Assembly: GCA_047967505.1 (NCBI GenBank)
Contig: CM106539.1
Origin: Dipteris shenzhenensis
Taxonomy: Eukaryota > Polypodiophyta > Polypodiopsida > Gleicheniales
Strand: one strand, 5' to 3'
DNA: 64,000 nucleotides
Below are positions 1 through 10,614 of this stretch, piece by piece (within the stretch, counting starts at the first letter, position 1; the number at the start of each line of letters is the position of its first letter). The position numbers and the translations under genes were made by a program. The notes under the pieces are model-generated. The model ran no database searches and was not told the origin of the DNA. It worked only from the letters and a program-made list of their open reading frames with translations.

Positions 1-784
1 CAATGTACTCAAAAAGTGTCTTGAAAAACTCTGTATGAATCAACTGCAAATACACTGAAGATGCCAAGTGAAATCTCTGTACTGTCGGTGAAGATAGAAC
101 TGCTGTATATAAGATCTGATCTGTGTTACAAGGCTTGTGGCAATGATGCCGGGAATAGCCAAGAGGCTTTACAAGGCTGAAAAAATGATGTGCACGATGC
201 CGTGAGATAGCCAAATAGGCTTTACAATGGTGGCATGTGTGTGTGAAATCAAGTGCTATTTGCCCACTGAATCAATCTGCAATGCCTCTGAACTCTGAAG
301 TCTGCTCACTGAACTGATGAACGTAAGGTTTCAGGTAATGTAATGATGTGAAATCGGATGTGAGCGTATGGACTGACTCCGAGTAGGTAATAGTCGGGAA
401 TTTCGGGCATGGCTTAGATTGGCAACTTGGGGAATTCAAAGCGTCCCCTCTATGGCGATCTAGTCTACTCTGATCTAGATCTAAACCAACCGTCGATCGA
501 TGAAAGAGCAGCAAATAATTCCTTTTCCTTTGTTCTTTTAAGTGCTGGGTCAGATGCGTCGATGTAGAGGCAAATGTGCATGAAGGAAGTGGTTTTGTCG
601 GCGAGGCTCAAATGTGAGTGTAACTTGCGCCAAAATGTGCACGTGATGTAACGAGCGCGTAGAGCATAAAAAATCGAGCGACTTTCCTTTTTGGAGCACC
701 CTCAAATTCTTCCTGGATCAAGAGATATGACTTGATCTAGGTGGAGGGGCAAAAGGAGTGCAAATGGTGCTCAATGATGATGTG
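1..784. other. No gene recognised
   Basis: I see no convincing coding region, RNA gene or transposon end here. The only internal structure is a short imperfect duplication (separate entry). The sequence is of mixed composition and runs into the TGACGTGG-rich repeat. Confidence 0.5.
145..230. repeat. Short imperfect direct duplication, about 35 bp x 2
   Basis: The segment starting at 145 (GATGCCGGGAATAGCC...) is repeated at 196 (GATGCCGTGAGATAGCC...), both continuing into a GGCTTTACAA motif. The spacing is 51 bp. No function is apparent. Confidence 0.6.
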
Positions 785-1320
785 TCACTGTGAGTCACAT
801 GCAGTGATGATGTGGCACTGTGCTTAGCAAGAGGTGTGCCAGTGAAGCTCTGTGCTGAGGTGGCAGGAGTCTGCACATGCAGTGTGTGCACAGTGTGCCT
901 GGCAAGGGACTGTGCCTGCAGGGGTCAGTGCTAACTGGACTGCTGAGGTGGCAGTGCTGAGGTGGCACTGATGATGTCAGCAGGGTGACGTGGCACTGAT
1001 GACGTGGCACTGATGACATGGCACTGATGACATGGCACTGATGACGTGGCCCTGATGACGTGGCAGTGGTGACGTGGCAGATGACGTGGCAGATGACGTG
1101 GCAGTGCTGACGTGGCAGATGATGTGGCAGTGCTGACGTGGTAGATGACGTGGCAGTGCTGACGTGGCAGATGACATGGCAGTGCTGACGTGGCAGATGA
1201 CGTGGTGACATGGCAGAATGACGTGTCACTGATGACGTGGCACATGATAAGATGGTGATGTGGCAGATGCTGGAGCCTGCTGACGTGGCCAGATAAGATG
1301 CCGTTGCCACGTGTCGATAG
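785..1320. repeat. Degenerate minisatellite rich in TGACGTGGC motifs
   Basis: The stretch is built from variants of two short units, GATGACGTGGCA and GTGCTGACGTGGCA, reiterated irregularly. I count about 13 exact GACGTGGC sites between 980 and 1290, plus variants with ACATGGC and ATGTGGC. The long minus-strand reading frames here have His/Ser/Thr/Cys-rich repetitive translations and are by-products of the repeat. ACGTGGC is the core of plant ABRE/G-box elements bound by bZIP factors (established knowledge). Whether this array binds anything is inference. The CpG-containing unit is often changed to CATGG or TATGG-like forms, as expected from decay of methylated CpG. Confidence 0.85.
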
Positions 1321-1600
1321 GAGGCATACTGGAATATTTGGAGGTGCTGACGGAATCTTTAAGATTCCGTCTTCTCCGTCGTCGGCCGTTTGGAGGTGGC
1401 GCCTTGAAGTCAATGGAGATGCTTCACTGAGAGCGTGGATGTTCGGACTATAGTTCGCCAATGCAAACTTAGATATCTATTTGTCAAACGCTAACATATG
1501 AGAGGAAAAGCGTTCGATTTGGTCGTGTCGCAGCGAGCTCGAAAGGAGAACGAAGGCCGCGTTGAGTGCGCTGTCCATCGCTCGAGCCTCAAAGGCTTTG

Positions 1601-1834
1601 GCTACGTTAGCTGGGGATGTTGTATTGGCTGCATCGTACGCGCATGAGCTTCCTCGTTACGGGCTTAAGGCTGGCCTTACAAACTATGCTGCAGCCTATT
1701 GCACGAGGCTCCTTTTGGCCCACAGGGTCTTGAAACAGTTTGAGCTCGATCAGGAGTATGTTGGGAATGAAGAGGCCACCGGCGAAGATTACAATGTGGA
1801 GGCTGGGGAAGGCCGCCGTCCGCGAAGGCTGTGA
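1601..1834 (+). pseudogene. RPL5: Ribosomal protein L5 (uL18) fragment, truncated
   Basis: About 77 codons match the central part of eukaryotic cytosolic 60S ribosomal protein L5, which binds 5S rRNA. Recognisable family blocks are [39 protein letters not shown] and [16 protein letters not shown], in the right order and without an intron. The upstream in-frame sequence (from 1502) is not RPL5-like. The match collapses after GRRP: the family continues FRALLDVG, but here the frame reads RRL and stops, as if bases had been lost. Several substitutions occur at strongly conserved positions, for example R for G after YCT. A complete RPL5 is near 300 residues, so this is a partial copy, either a processed pseudogene piece or a transposon-captured exon. 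Confidence 0.8.
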
Positions 1835-2387
1835 GGCCTTAGTGAGAGAGATCGAGGAGCCGTGGAAGGTCGAAGGCGCTACTGCAGTCTTCCTTAGTCA
1901 TGGCTGTGGACCAGGAGATCGGCGGATCTCAGATTGCTGATGGAGTCGCTATTGTAGAAGCTCGCCTAGCGTCGCCTTTGTTGCAGTTGTTGTAGAGTTG
2001 AAGCTGCTTTGAAGGATGAAGGATGAAGGCGGGTGTGTAGAGTCTCTCAAAAACACTCTCTCTCTCTCTTTCTGTTAATCAAAGAGAATGGATCTCTCTC
2101 ATTCACTCGAAATGAACCTCAAAGCAAACCTTACAAAGAACTTCTCTAAAGAAGAAAAACACCTCTCTCACTCTCAAATCACAATGGAAAGAACAGATGT
2201 TCTTTCAAACAAACGGAAATCTCTGATGAATGAAATCTCACAATGAACGGAATAATCTCTCAAGTGAACGGAAGTTTCTCTCAACGGAAGTGAAGGGAAG
2301 GATCTCACAATCACTCAAGAGGACTCTCAATCTCACAATCTCTCTCACACTCTCAAGAATCTCAATGTCTCAGCGGAAGACAAGGAA
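1835..2387. other. No gene; TCTC/CACTC-rich low-complexity stretch
   Basis: From about 2040 the sequence is dominated by CTCTCTC and TCTCACAATC-like words. It abuts a primer-binding-site motif at 2388 and may be internal sequence of the minus-strand LTR element whose LTR follows, but no Gag or Pol similarity is visible. Confidence 0.45.
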
Positions 2388-2399
2388 GCTCTGATACCA
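2388..2399 (-). other. LTR-retrotransposon primer binding site (initiator tRNA-Met)
   Basis: The plus strand reads GCTCTGATACCA, so the minus strand carries TGGTATCAGAGC, the standard 12-nt complement of the 3' end of plant initiator tRNA-Met. It lies immediately next to an LTR-like segment beginning TG. Confidence 0.75.
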
Positions 2400-2656
2400 T
2401 GACAAAATATGAAGAGGGGAGAGGAGAAGAGTGGAGATGAGGAGAGAGGGCACAGCTAGAGAGCACACCACAAATGACTAACTGTACACTAGAATTAGTT
2501 GAAAAAATAGAATATATACAAACCCTTTTAGGGTTAGGGTTAGGGGATCTAACCCTTTCCTTTATAGCACTCTATAAGGTTAGTGCTATGCACATATGAT
2601 CACGTGATGGTGCTATGCACACATGATCACATGATGTTGAGCGTGAACTCTCAACA
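2400..2656 (-). repeat. Probable LTR (about 257 bp), minus-oriented, single copy in window
   Basis: The segment begins TGACAAAATATG directly after the reverse-complement PBS and plausibly ends CTCTCAACA, giving TG...CA-type ends. On the minus strand it has a TATA-like GCTATAAAGG near 2557-2566. No second copy is seen, so the element is truncated on its left side. The right boundary is inferred. Confidence 0.5.
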
Positions 2657-2986
2657 GGCCTTTGATATTCCATGTATTGTGTACCATGCCTTTCCACATA
2701 CGGTTTTGCCACAAAATATCATATTTAAACCCCTTTCTTTTCCTTCCTTTCTTTGGATTGATTGAAGCATGTCATATACATATATAACCCTCTCAGATGA
2801 ATTTTGTCCCCAATATTGCTGTCTAGCTTCTTCAACCTTTTTCCTCTCCACATGCTAGCAATAATTATTATCACAACAATCAACAATTGTCAGACATTAA
2901 GAGTTGTGAAATCTTTGACTTCTTTGACCTACAATCATTTTGTAATGGCTTTCTGTTTACCATTCTATATTTTCTTTTCCTCATAG

Positions 2987-4278
2987 TTTTTGCATTGCCT
3001 ATAGTATCTATGTGTAGAGCTGATAACATATCTTGTTCATGTAACTCAAAAGTAATGTCATCCTCTTGTTGTTGGTCAATAAGCTTATTACCATCCTGAT
3101 TTTTTGAATATTATTGTTGATGACCACGATTTCCACATTGGCCACCACAACCACGTCCTTTAGATGAGGACCTACCTTTGCCTCTACCTAAATCTGAGTA
3201 GAAGGCCTGTTCGTGTGAATTTCCAGATGAGGGCGTGCTACCCTTTACTCTTATTTCTTCACTAATGAGAAGTGCAATTTAATCCTGAAAATCAAAAAAT
3301 GTCTCTAAACTCTAATGGAGGTTTGAAACTGGCTATAATCTTTGCCAAGAACATTGAGAGTCACTAACACAAGATCTTCGTCATCCACCCGGGGGATTCA
3401 CAGGGGGAAACTTATGATATCACGTGAGTGTACAATAGGGGGTTTTTTTGAAATGAGGCATAAGCTTATACATTAGGGGTGGGGGCCCTTTTTTCCCCCC
3501 AAAATTGAATTTAAGCTAGGGGGACCATGTCATATTTAAGAAGGGGGGACATAATATAGGTTACCTTGGGTAACTAGTCCAAACAAGTTTGATTTTGTGT
3601 ATGGTTTTAAATAGTCATAGGGAAAGTAGCCTAAATTTGCTTATTGTGTAATCTAAATGCTTGAGAAAGAATGTAGATTTAAGGAAAGGGGAGGACATAA
3701 TGGAATTTTGGTGGTATCTTATAAGCTTAAATAGGGGTGTTTTATCATCCTACGTGGATCTTAAATAGGGGGTTTTCTTGAAGTTCATGCACGCAGGTGA
3801 CGTCCCCCTTTAATGAAGAGTGAATCCCCCGGGGTCATCCATAGGTGATCCAATAGATGCAAGAGCATCTGCAAGCTTCTTCACCTTCATTGAGTAATCA
3901 TTTATACTCATCCCTCTGCACATTATGCAACCCTTGTCTTAGTTGCATCTTCTGTGCTTGTGTCTTTGTGCTATACATTTTCACCAATGTATCCCAAGCA
4001 TCCTTTGGCATTACTGCATCTTGTATATGTACTATCATAGAATCTGAAATACTGATAGAAAGCCAGTACATCACTTTTCTTACTCTTTTACACAACTTGT
4101 AGGTCTGCACTTGTTGTACACTCGCATTTTTTGAAAGTGGTGGCTCGACTTTAGCACCTGTGATGAAATCCCAGTAACCCTTTCCCATAAGGAAATTTGT
4201 CATTCTGAACTTCCATGCTTGGAAATTATTCTTATCTAGCTTCTCGCTAACAAGCTAAGCAAGGCCACTATCTGCCAT
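2987..4278 (-). pseudogene. Ty1-copia gag relic, split by a MITE
   Basis: Reading leftward from an ATG at 4278, the frame encodes a copia Gag N-terminus with KLDKNNFQAWKFRM, then NFLMGKGYWDFITG, VRKVMYWLSIS, DAWDTLVKMYS and QKMQLRQGLHNVQ. After the MITE insertion (3388-3833) it continues with Gag sequence corresponding to DYxMKVKKxADALASIG in the related element at 37.4 kb. Leftward it becomes Gly/Arg-rich and then unrecognisable near 2990. Codon 8 is TAG and further frame breaks are present. The close similarity to the 37.4-38.2 kb gag shows that it is an older copy of the same family. Upstream it is followed by a leader, a PBS (4755-4766) and an LTR remnant. It is non-functional. Confidence 0.85.
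3388..3833. mobile_element. 446-bp MITE: perfect 14-bp TIRs, perfect 8-bp TSD
   Basis: The left end is CCCGGGGGATTCAC (3388-3401) and the right end GTGAATCCCCCGGG (3820-3833), an exact inverted repeat. The element is bounded by GTCATCCA at 3380-3387 and again at 3834-3841, an exact 8-bp target duplication. Removing the element restores a continuous copia gag segment, which confirms the boundaries. No transposase frame is present; the interior has recurring AATAGGGGG runs. An 8-bp duplication is typical of hAT-like elements (established knowledge), but the CCCGGGGG terminus is not the common hAT CAGGG/TAGGG end, so the superfamily is left open. Confidence 0.92.
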
Positions 4279-4754
4279 TTTACTTTGCAAGTAATCTGCA
4301 ATCAAAATCTACACTCTTTTTGCAAACTCTGAAATTTGCCTCACTTGGGCAAAACACAACCACTGCAACAACAACAACTTGGGAGTAAACAAATCGTCTC
4401 TTCAAGTGACCTTTTGCATACACAAGTAACCAGAAATCATCCTGCACTTTTCATAGCCCCTGCACAATGGACATACATGCAACTTCCTATTGCAAATCCG
4501 CGTTGCGATAGAGAATAGGCATACATAGTCAAAAATGGCCACTTTTGGTAAGTGCCTCCAAAAACTTCTATGTCCAAAACGGGGCCCTTTGCTTTGCCGT
4601 GAAGGGCATCTGATTCTGAGATAGTACGCCCTGTACTTCTGAGTGTGGTACCTATAGCAAAATGCTCTTGAACTCAACGAAAGAGAGATGCAACTCCTCT
4701 TACCCAAGATATCACAACCTCTGCTTGCTGCTCGAGCTCCTCACCACAAACTAG

Positions 4755-4766
4755 GCTTTGATACCA
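4755..4766 (-). other. Primer binding site of the degraded copia element
   Basis: The plus strand GCTTTGATACCA gives the minus-strand TGGTATCAAAGC, one base away from the canonical initiator tRNA-Met PBS. It lies about 480 bp upstream of the gag ATG at 4278, as expected for the 5' leader. Confidence 0.7.
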
Positions 4767-5040
4767 AGAAAAGATTATGGGGGAGAGAGAGGAGAACTCA
4801 TTTATAGCAACTTTCTTCTTCACAACAAGAGATAAGAGGTGGAGGTTGAAACTATTCTATCTTCTTTTTTGAAAACCACACACAACAAGGTATACATAAG
4901 AAAGGCTATGAACACTCTATGACTAAGTGTTCTACTAACTCTAGATAAGTGGTTCCTAGTGTGAACTTAAACCATACATCAAGGAGCTGTCATAAATTGT
5001 TATTTACTAGCGGCATATCTGCCACCTAACTATGTCAGTG
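4767..5040 (-). repeat. Degraded 5' LTR remnant of the copia family
   Basis: The segment follows the PBS and shares scattered blocks (for example GGTGGAGGTTGAAAC and ACTCATTTAT) with the reverse complement of the intact 352-bp LTRs at 36490 and 41466. The right boundary is unclear and no 3' partner LTR is found to the left. Confidence 0.5.
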
Positions 5041-5139
5041 TCGTAAATGCTTCTCAGTCACCTCAACCTGGCCGTTCATCATTATCCACATGTATTGAGC
5101 TCGATATCTCAACAAAGCCTTTATCGCTACCTCCTCAAC

Positions 5140-6306
5140 CAGTGGGCCCAAATGGAGTCCAATTGAACAATTGTATGGGATTAAACAAAAACCAGAGGAG
5201 CCCCTCAGAGATTACATCAGAAGAATTAAGAACCTTAATGGTAGGTGCATTGCTGAGGAGAGACTCTCTGACAAGCAGTTGTGCCCATGCTTATTGCTAG
5301 GGATCGAACAAAAAACTAAATGACCTATTGAATATTCTAGACCGTGTATCCTTCGAACTCATCGTAAAAATGGCCATCAAGTTGGATGACAACATGAGGG
5401 ATACAAAATCAATTGATGATGTGTCCAAAGCACCCTCAATCAAATCACATGACTCCAAGGAGTTGGCGAAGGAGAGCTCTACTAGCGAGTCTCATGAGAA
5501 GATGATGGAAGATCTAGTGGATCGAATGATGAAGAGGATGCAACCCATCCTAGGGAAAGAAGCATGACCCACTGCTTACCTATAACCCAGGAGGGACAAT
5601 GTCTGGTGGTCCATATTCCAGTAGAATCATACTACCTCGGAGTGTCCCCAGTTGTGACCTAGACTACAACGTTACTATGCATATTGCCAATGATGGGGGA
5701 ATCATGACACCAATCAATGTCATTACCCCCATTACATGCAACAGCCACAACTTTTAATGAGGGTGCAACAGTTGTCACTCCCTGCACCTCTGAATGCACA
5801 AATGACCAAGACATAGAAGGGCCTTGAAATGCCTTTACCACCTCCTGTACTACCCCCGCAACGACCCCAACCAAAATTAACTCCCATCAATCAGCTAGGG
5901 ATGGAAGAGGGTCAAGAGTTGTTGGAGTACAACTCCAATAACCAGTCTAGCTACAAGCCATCCTATGCAGGGGAGTATGAAGGTCCTTTAAAGCCCAATT
6001 ACTATGTGCTGCAGGGATGATTACCAAATCCCAGTTTATCATACCAATCTGGTACCCATCTTTTAGACTGCGCCTATGCCAAGGCCAATGGATATTAACT
6101 CTACAATCAGGCGACCTCCCTTGCAATGTTATCACTGCCAAGGACCCCATCGAGTGGTTGAATGTCATCACAAGAATACCAGGCCTAGCAACCCCCAACC
6201 TTTGCTACCCCTTTGCCCCAGATGTGGCACAGTCCATCTTTACATTGACTGCCCCATGAGGCAGGCCACCAAGCTTGCTCCAGATCCACAGCCACCACAA
6301 GTCTGA
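5140..6306 (+). pseudogene. Ty3-gypsy-type gag relic with two zinc knuckles
   Basis: Frames joined by several frameshifts give a Gag-like chain. It opens with WSPIEQLYGIKQKPEEPLRDYI and RIKNLNGRC (retrotransposon gag fold), then FELIVKMAIKLDDNMRDTKS, a charged stretch ending MMKRMQPILGKEA near 5567, a Pro-rich spacer (5829-6020), and two short knuckles near 6130-6260: CYHCQGPHRVVEC and CPRCGTVHLYIDC. Both knuckles have the CX2CX3HX4C spacing seen in some plant gypsy Gags. A second copy of the same family lies at 45107-45841. Stops near 5320 and 5570 make it non-coding today. No protease or RT follows. Confidence 0.8.
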
Positions 6307-6506
6307 ATTTGTTAGGGGTTCAATGTAGCTATCCCCCTAAAATCTTTGTTAATGTTATCACATGATCACAGGCACAAGCAAAAGCAGAAGCCGTGACATA
6401 AGAGCAGACAAATGAAGGAAGAAAAAGGCATCAAAAACCAAAAAACGAAAAAATAAGATAGCACCCTCCATAGGAACTAACATAGATTTCAATCACGGGT
6501 CCACGA

Positions 6507-6584
6507 GACTGAGGGGCACATGCTGGTTCCTAAAGAGTTAGCCCAGACTGAGGGACACATGTTCGTTCCTAAAGAGTTAGCCCA
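6507..6584. repeat. 39-bp tandem duplication
   Basis: Two adjacent copies start at 6507 and 6546 with GACTGAGGG(G/A)CACATG and share TTCCTAAAGAGTTAGCCCA. They differ at a few positions. Confidence 0.85.
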
Positions 6585-7451
6585 TACCAGACCACATACA
6601 CCCTGGGGGATGGGTAAATACCCTAACCCATGGGTTGAAAAAGAGAGGCTGCAGGCCGCATGGAAACTAGTACACAAATGCCAATATAAATTTGAGAAAC
6701 GCTCGCAACAGAGGAAGGGATCTAACTCTGTCCATCCAAACATGCTAATGCATAGGAAGATCGGGAAACCTTGGTGAATCCTACGGGTAATCATTAAAGA
6801 TGACAAGACCATATGAGATTACAATACTGGAGACTCCCAAGTCTCATCTGAAGTAGGAACACTGGAGGAACTTGATCGGATCCCACATGAGAAACCCACA
6901 AGTCTACAACAACTATGAAGAGCAATCACACAACTTTTGAAAAAAACAAAAACAGATTGCCTTGAATTGTTTTAGCTCTAACAAATGTCGGACAACTTAA
7001 ATCAAAGAGCTACTACCACTTCTACTACCCTCACAAAGATTACTCAGGTTGCTACCACAAAGAAGTCTCTATCCCTCACTCACATAGCAATAAGGCTCTC
7101 TCTCCCTCAACAATTTTTCAAGATCGAGGAGGGAGAAGAGGGGATGCGACTCAACCATCCGAGTTTTCCATTGATCAAAGCTATAGGCAAGTTACATTGC
7201 TTCATGCCATAACATCTAGATCCACTTTTTTCTCCTAAAAATTTTCACTATCCTAGATTCTCTCAATCATGCCATGTGATTCTTTCTTTACTTTCTCAAT
7301 CATCCATGTGGCTTAACCACTTACATCATTGCTTATGTCATCACACGTCTTCCATAAACCACTCTAGGTACGCACATTTGTGCTCCATATTTTCCCCATG
7401 GCCTAGTGGACATATGTTCTTCCTAGCCATGATCTACATCACTATTTCAAC

Positions 7452-7454
<3 letters not shown>
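6585..7454. other. No gene recognised
   Basis: Short open frames exist but none has recognisable composition or domains. No transposon ends were found between the 39-bp duplication and the TA microsatellite. Confidence 0.45.

Positions 7455-7493
<39 letters not shown>
7455..7493. repeat. (TA)n microsatellite
   Basis: About 19 uninterrupted TA units followed by a TATG/TATA-rich transition. Confidence 0.95.
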
Positions 7494-7496
<3 letters not shown>

Positions 7497-7570
7497 TGTA
7501 TGTATAAATATAAATATATATATACCCATACACACATGCGCATGCACACACATACTACATAACCTAGTAG

Positions 7571-8390
7571 AAATGGCAACCTAAAAGTGCCATTTCTATA
7601 TTATTAAATGGCACTTTCATGCTATCATTTCTACATGCGCCATTTTTTGGAAATGTCGTGAAAAGTGCCATATATTTTTTTCATTTTTTATGTTTGAAAT
7701 GTTTCTAATGTTGGAAATGGTAAAAGATTAAAAACATCATGGACATTTCCTACGTTTTAAATGGCATAAATGAGAGGGTATGGAAAAAAAATGACAAATT
7801 TTGTCATTTCTTATGTTCTAAATGGAAGAAAAGTGAGATAAAATTTGCCATTTCTTATGTTGTAAATGGCATGAAAGTTTTCATTTCTTATGTTATAAAT
7901 GGCAAAAAAGTGACAAAAAGTTGCCATTTTTAATGTTGTAAAAATGGCAAAAAAGTGACATAAAAGATGCCATTTCTTACGTTGTAAATGGCAAAAAAAG
8001 TGACTTAAAAGATTTCATTTCTTACGTTGTGAATAGCAAAAAACACGACAGAATAGTTACCTTATATTATGTTGTAAATGGCACAAAAAGTGACATAAAA
8101 GTTGCCATTTCTTATGTTGTAAATGGCAAAAAATGTGACATAAAACTTACCATTTCTTATGTTGCAAATGGCAACAAAAGTGACATAAAATTTGGCATTT
8201 GTTTGTTACAAATGGTGATAAAAGTTTACCATTCCTTATGTTGTAAATGACAAAAAAGTGGTGAAAGTTACAAATTGCTATTTGAAAAATAGAAAAATAA
8301 GTGACATTAAAGATGTTCCTGATATTTCAAATGGAAATAAATTGCCATTAAAGTTATCATTCACTAAATTTAAAATTAAAAAGGCATTAA
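7571..8390. repeat. Tandem array, about 45 bp unit, with inverted AAATGGC/GCCATTT cores
   Basis: A degenerate unit of the form GCCATTTCTTATGTTGTAAATGGCAAAAAAGTGACATAAAA is reiterated more than ten times. Each unit contains a small inverted repeat (GCCATTT...AAATGGC) that could form a hairpin. Because the unit is near a multiple of three, plus-strand frames stay open and read as repeated ISYVVNGKK-like peptides (7739-7933 and 8029-8250). I regard these as by-products of the repeat. Copies become poorer toward 8300. Confidence 0.85.
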
Positions 8391-8510
8391 AGTGGAATAA
8401 TTATTAAGTTCTCAATGTCTAAAAACTTAATTATAATCACCCTTCAACTCATGGTTTTAGCATTGTACTCCACATACATACGATATCTCTCTTATAAGGA
8501 TTAGACACTA

Positions 8511-8720
8511 CCATGTCATCCTTTTGACATTGAGCAAGACCTTCCTTTCCCATGACAACATATACCCATTATATATATGATGAGGTAGAGACATTTATGT
8601 TAGGATGCATGTCCACCATGTCATCCTTTTGACATTGAGCAAGACCTTCCTATCCCATGACAACATATACCCATTATATATATGATGAGGTAGAGACATT
8701 GATGTTAGGATGCATGTCCA
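8511..8720. repeat. 105-bp tandem duplication
   Basis: 8511-8615 and 8616-8720 are nearly identical (CCATGTCATCCTTTTGACAT... to ...GGATGCATGTCCA), with only two or three substitutions, so the duplication is recent. Confidence 0.95.
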
Positions 8721-8903
8721 CCATGATGAATTGAGGGGCATACGTGACTTGTTTTTTATAAACTTCCACTTTTGTAACCATCCTTGTATGCCTAATTTAT
8801 AATGGCAGATTTTCCCTACTCTTCATTAGGGGGGGATCTAAACCTATGTCTAATGCTACCAATAACAAGACCATAGCTTTTACATGGCTTGCATTGAAGG
8901 GGG

Positions 8904-9330
8904 TGTTGAAATTTAAACATAAGGTAGTGACCCAAGGATGAGATGAGGGGTGTTGGTGTAAAAGATTCTAGGGAGGCCCTAATATTAGGGAACCCTAACC
9001 CTAGATCTTGGATACTATATGGGGGTAATGGGGGTAAAAAGAGAGGAAATACTCACTTATTTTAAGAGGAGAGCCTCCAGTTGTATCTTGAGCAACTACT
9101 AAGCAAGACGACCTTGTATGGACAGTCTCCTTCATCTTATGTCCACATTATCTATGGTGTCCTCTTGTTCTCTCTCAGATTGTGTGATCCTCCTCCTATT
9201 TTCTCATCATGTTCAACTTATATGGTTTGTAACTTTGTGATTTGTTCACTTCATTATATATATATATACTCTAGTTAAAAAGAAAATTAACATAAACAGT
9301 GGCCTTGTATATCATGTTGGTTTCTCAACA
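8904..9330 (+). repeat. Possible solitary 3' LTR with adjoining polypurine tract
   Basis: GAAGGGGG (8896-8903) directly precedes TGTTGAAATTTAAAC, and the segment could end at TTTCTCAACA (9321-9330), giving TGTT...AACA ends. This resembles a PPT plus 3' LTR. No partner LTR or coding domain is found, so the call is tentative. Confidence 0.35.
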
Positions 9331-9942
9331 TTTATTATGCCCTTGTATGATATGGCAAGAAACTAGGTGCATGGCCTTGAACTTTCAAGTATTTTCTTTG
9401 TATAAATTAAAGTGATGCAAGCTAGGACCCCATTGTTTTATATTCCAATGTACAATGTGGTATTTCTACTTGACAAGTATAGAAACATGTAACACAATTT
9501 GAAAACATTATATCAAATGTTGCCATCACTCTCAATACTCTCTAGCAGCCTTTGTATTGCTATACTAGTTTTCTTGAAGATCTTAAGTGACAAAATAGAG
9601 CTTCTCAATCTTGAGCATTTAGATGATGCTCTATCATCCTCTTACACCTAACTTCTATTTGCTACTATAGCTAGTAAGGAGGACACTTTACTAAGGACCA
9701 CTAATGGTGAAACTTTAAAATTCTTTAGGTGCATCCACAAGAACAAGGTGAAAAGCCAAAACTAAGGCCTCTATACCCCTATAGAGCTAAAACCCTAAAC
9801 TTACCATGAATCCATCCTAAAGCCTTTTTTGGGCCATCTATTACATTGTTTTGCATATATTATGGCTTTCCTAATCTACCTAGTGGTGGGATTTGATAAA
9901 AGGCACAACTATTCATCAAAAGGGTAGTGTAATACAACAAAA
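9331..9942. other. No gene recognised
   Basis: AT-rich sequence without coherent frames, repeats or transposon ends that I can recognise. Confidence 0.45.
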
Positions 9943-10476
9943 TGACCACCCTAAGGGTATTGGAATGTTATAAGGCATGGGGATGTGAAGACATGTGATA
10001 ATCATATATCTTGTCATGCATTTGTGCATATGTGTAGATGAACCTTTTGCATGTTCATTCTGATGATTTAAAGGTTATGTACACTATTTGATAGAACGTC
10101 CTACACCCAAAAAATTTGGTCAACCATAACATCATAAAAATGGAAGTAGTGTCCCCAAATGAGCATCAAAGTGAAGGTGTTAACCAAAATGGTTAACAAC
10201 CCCCTTTTGATTGGTACCCTTCTATATTAGAATAACACGTCTACAAGGGATTTCAATTTTATGTTGCACTCACATCCTATCATTACATATTGAGAGTGAC
10301 CACCCTGAGAGTATTGGAAAGTCATAAGGCATGGGGATGTGAAGACATGTGATATTCATGATATATCTTGTCATGTATTTGTGCATTTTCATAGATGATT
10401 CTTCCACATGTTGATTCCGATTTAAAGGTTATGCACACTACCTGATAGAATGTACTACACCAAAAAATGTGGCCAA
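9943..10476. repeat. Diverged direct repeat, about 180 bp x 2
   Basis: 9943-10123 and 10298-10476 share long blocks (GACCACCCT, AAGGCATGGGGATGTGAAGACATGTGAT, ATATCTTGTCATG, TTTAAAGGTTATG and others) with many substitutions and small indels. This is an older duplication with a 355-bp offset. Confidence 0.85.
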
Positions 10477-10614
10477 GAGTTGAATTTCAAAGCATTGTTC
10501 CAATATAGATGATTGCCAAAGATCACGAGGAGAACCTCAAGTCAACATAGAACATTGGGAAATGCACCTCAAGGTCCTGCACAAATGCAACTCGCTCAAT
10601 AATATCAAACCTAT

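Noticed and set aside
795-1461. Minus-strand frames with HVICHVSTATSS-like repeats
   Set aside because: They mirror the TGACGTGG minisatellite; overlapping frames give equivalent repetitive peptides.
2523-2546. Interstitial telomere-like TTTAGGGTTAGGGTTAGGG
   Set aside because: Only about three units, inside a probable LTR; too short to indicate a telomeric array.
7739-8250. Repeated ISYVVNGKK peptide frames
   Set aside because: The unit is close to a multiple of three and AT-rich; substitutions look random with respect to codons.
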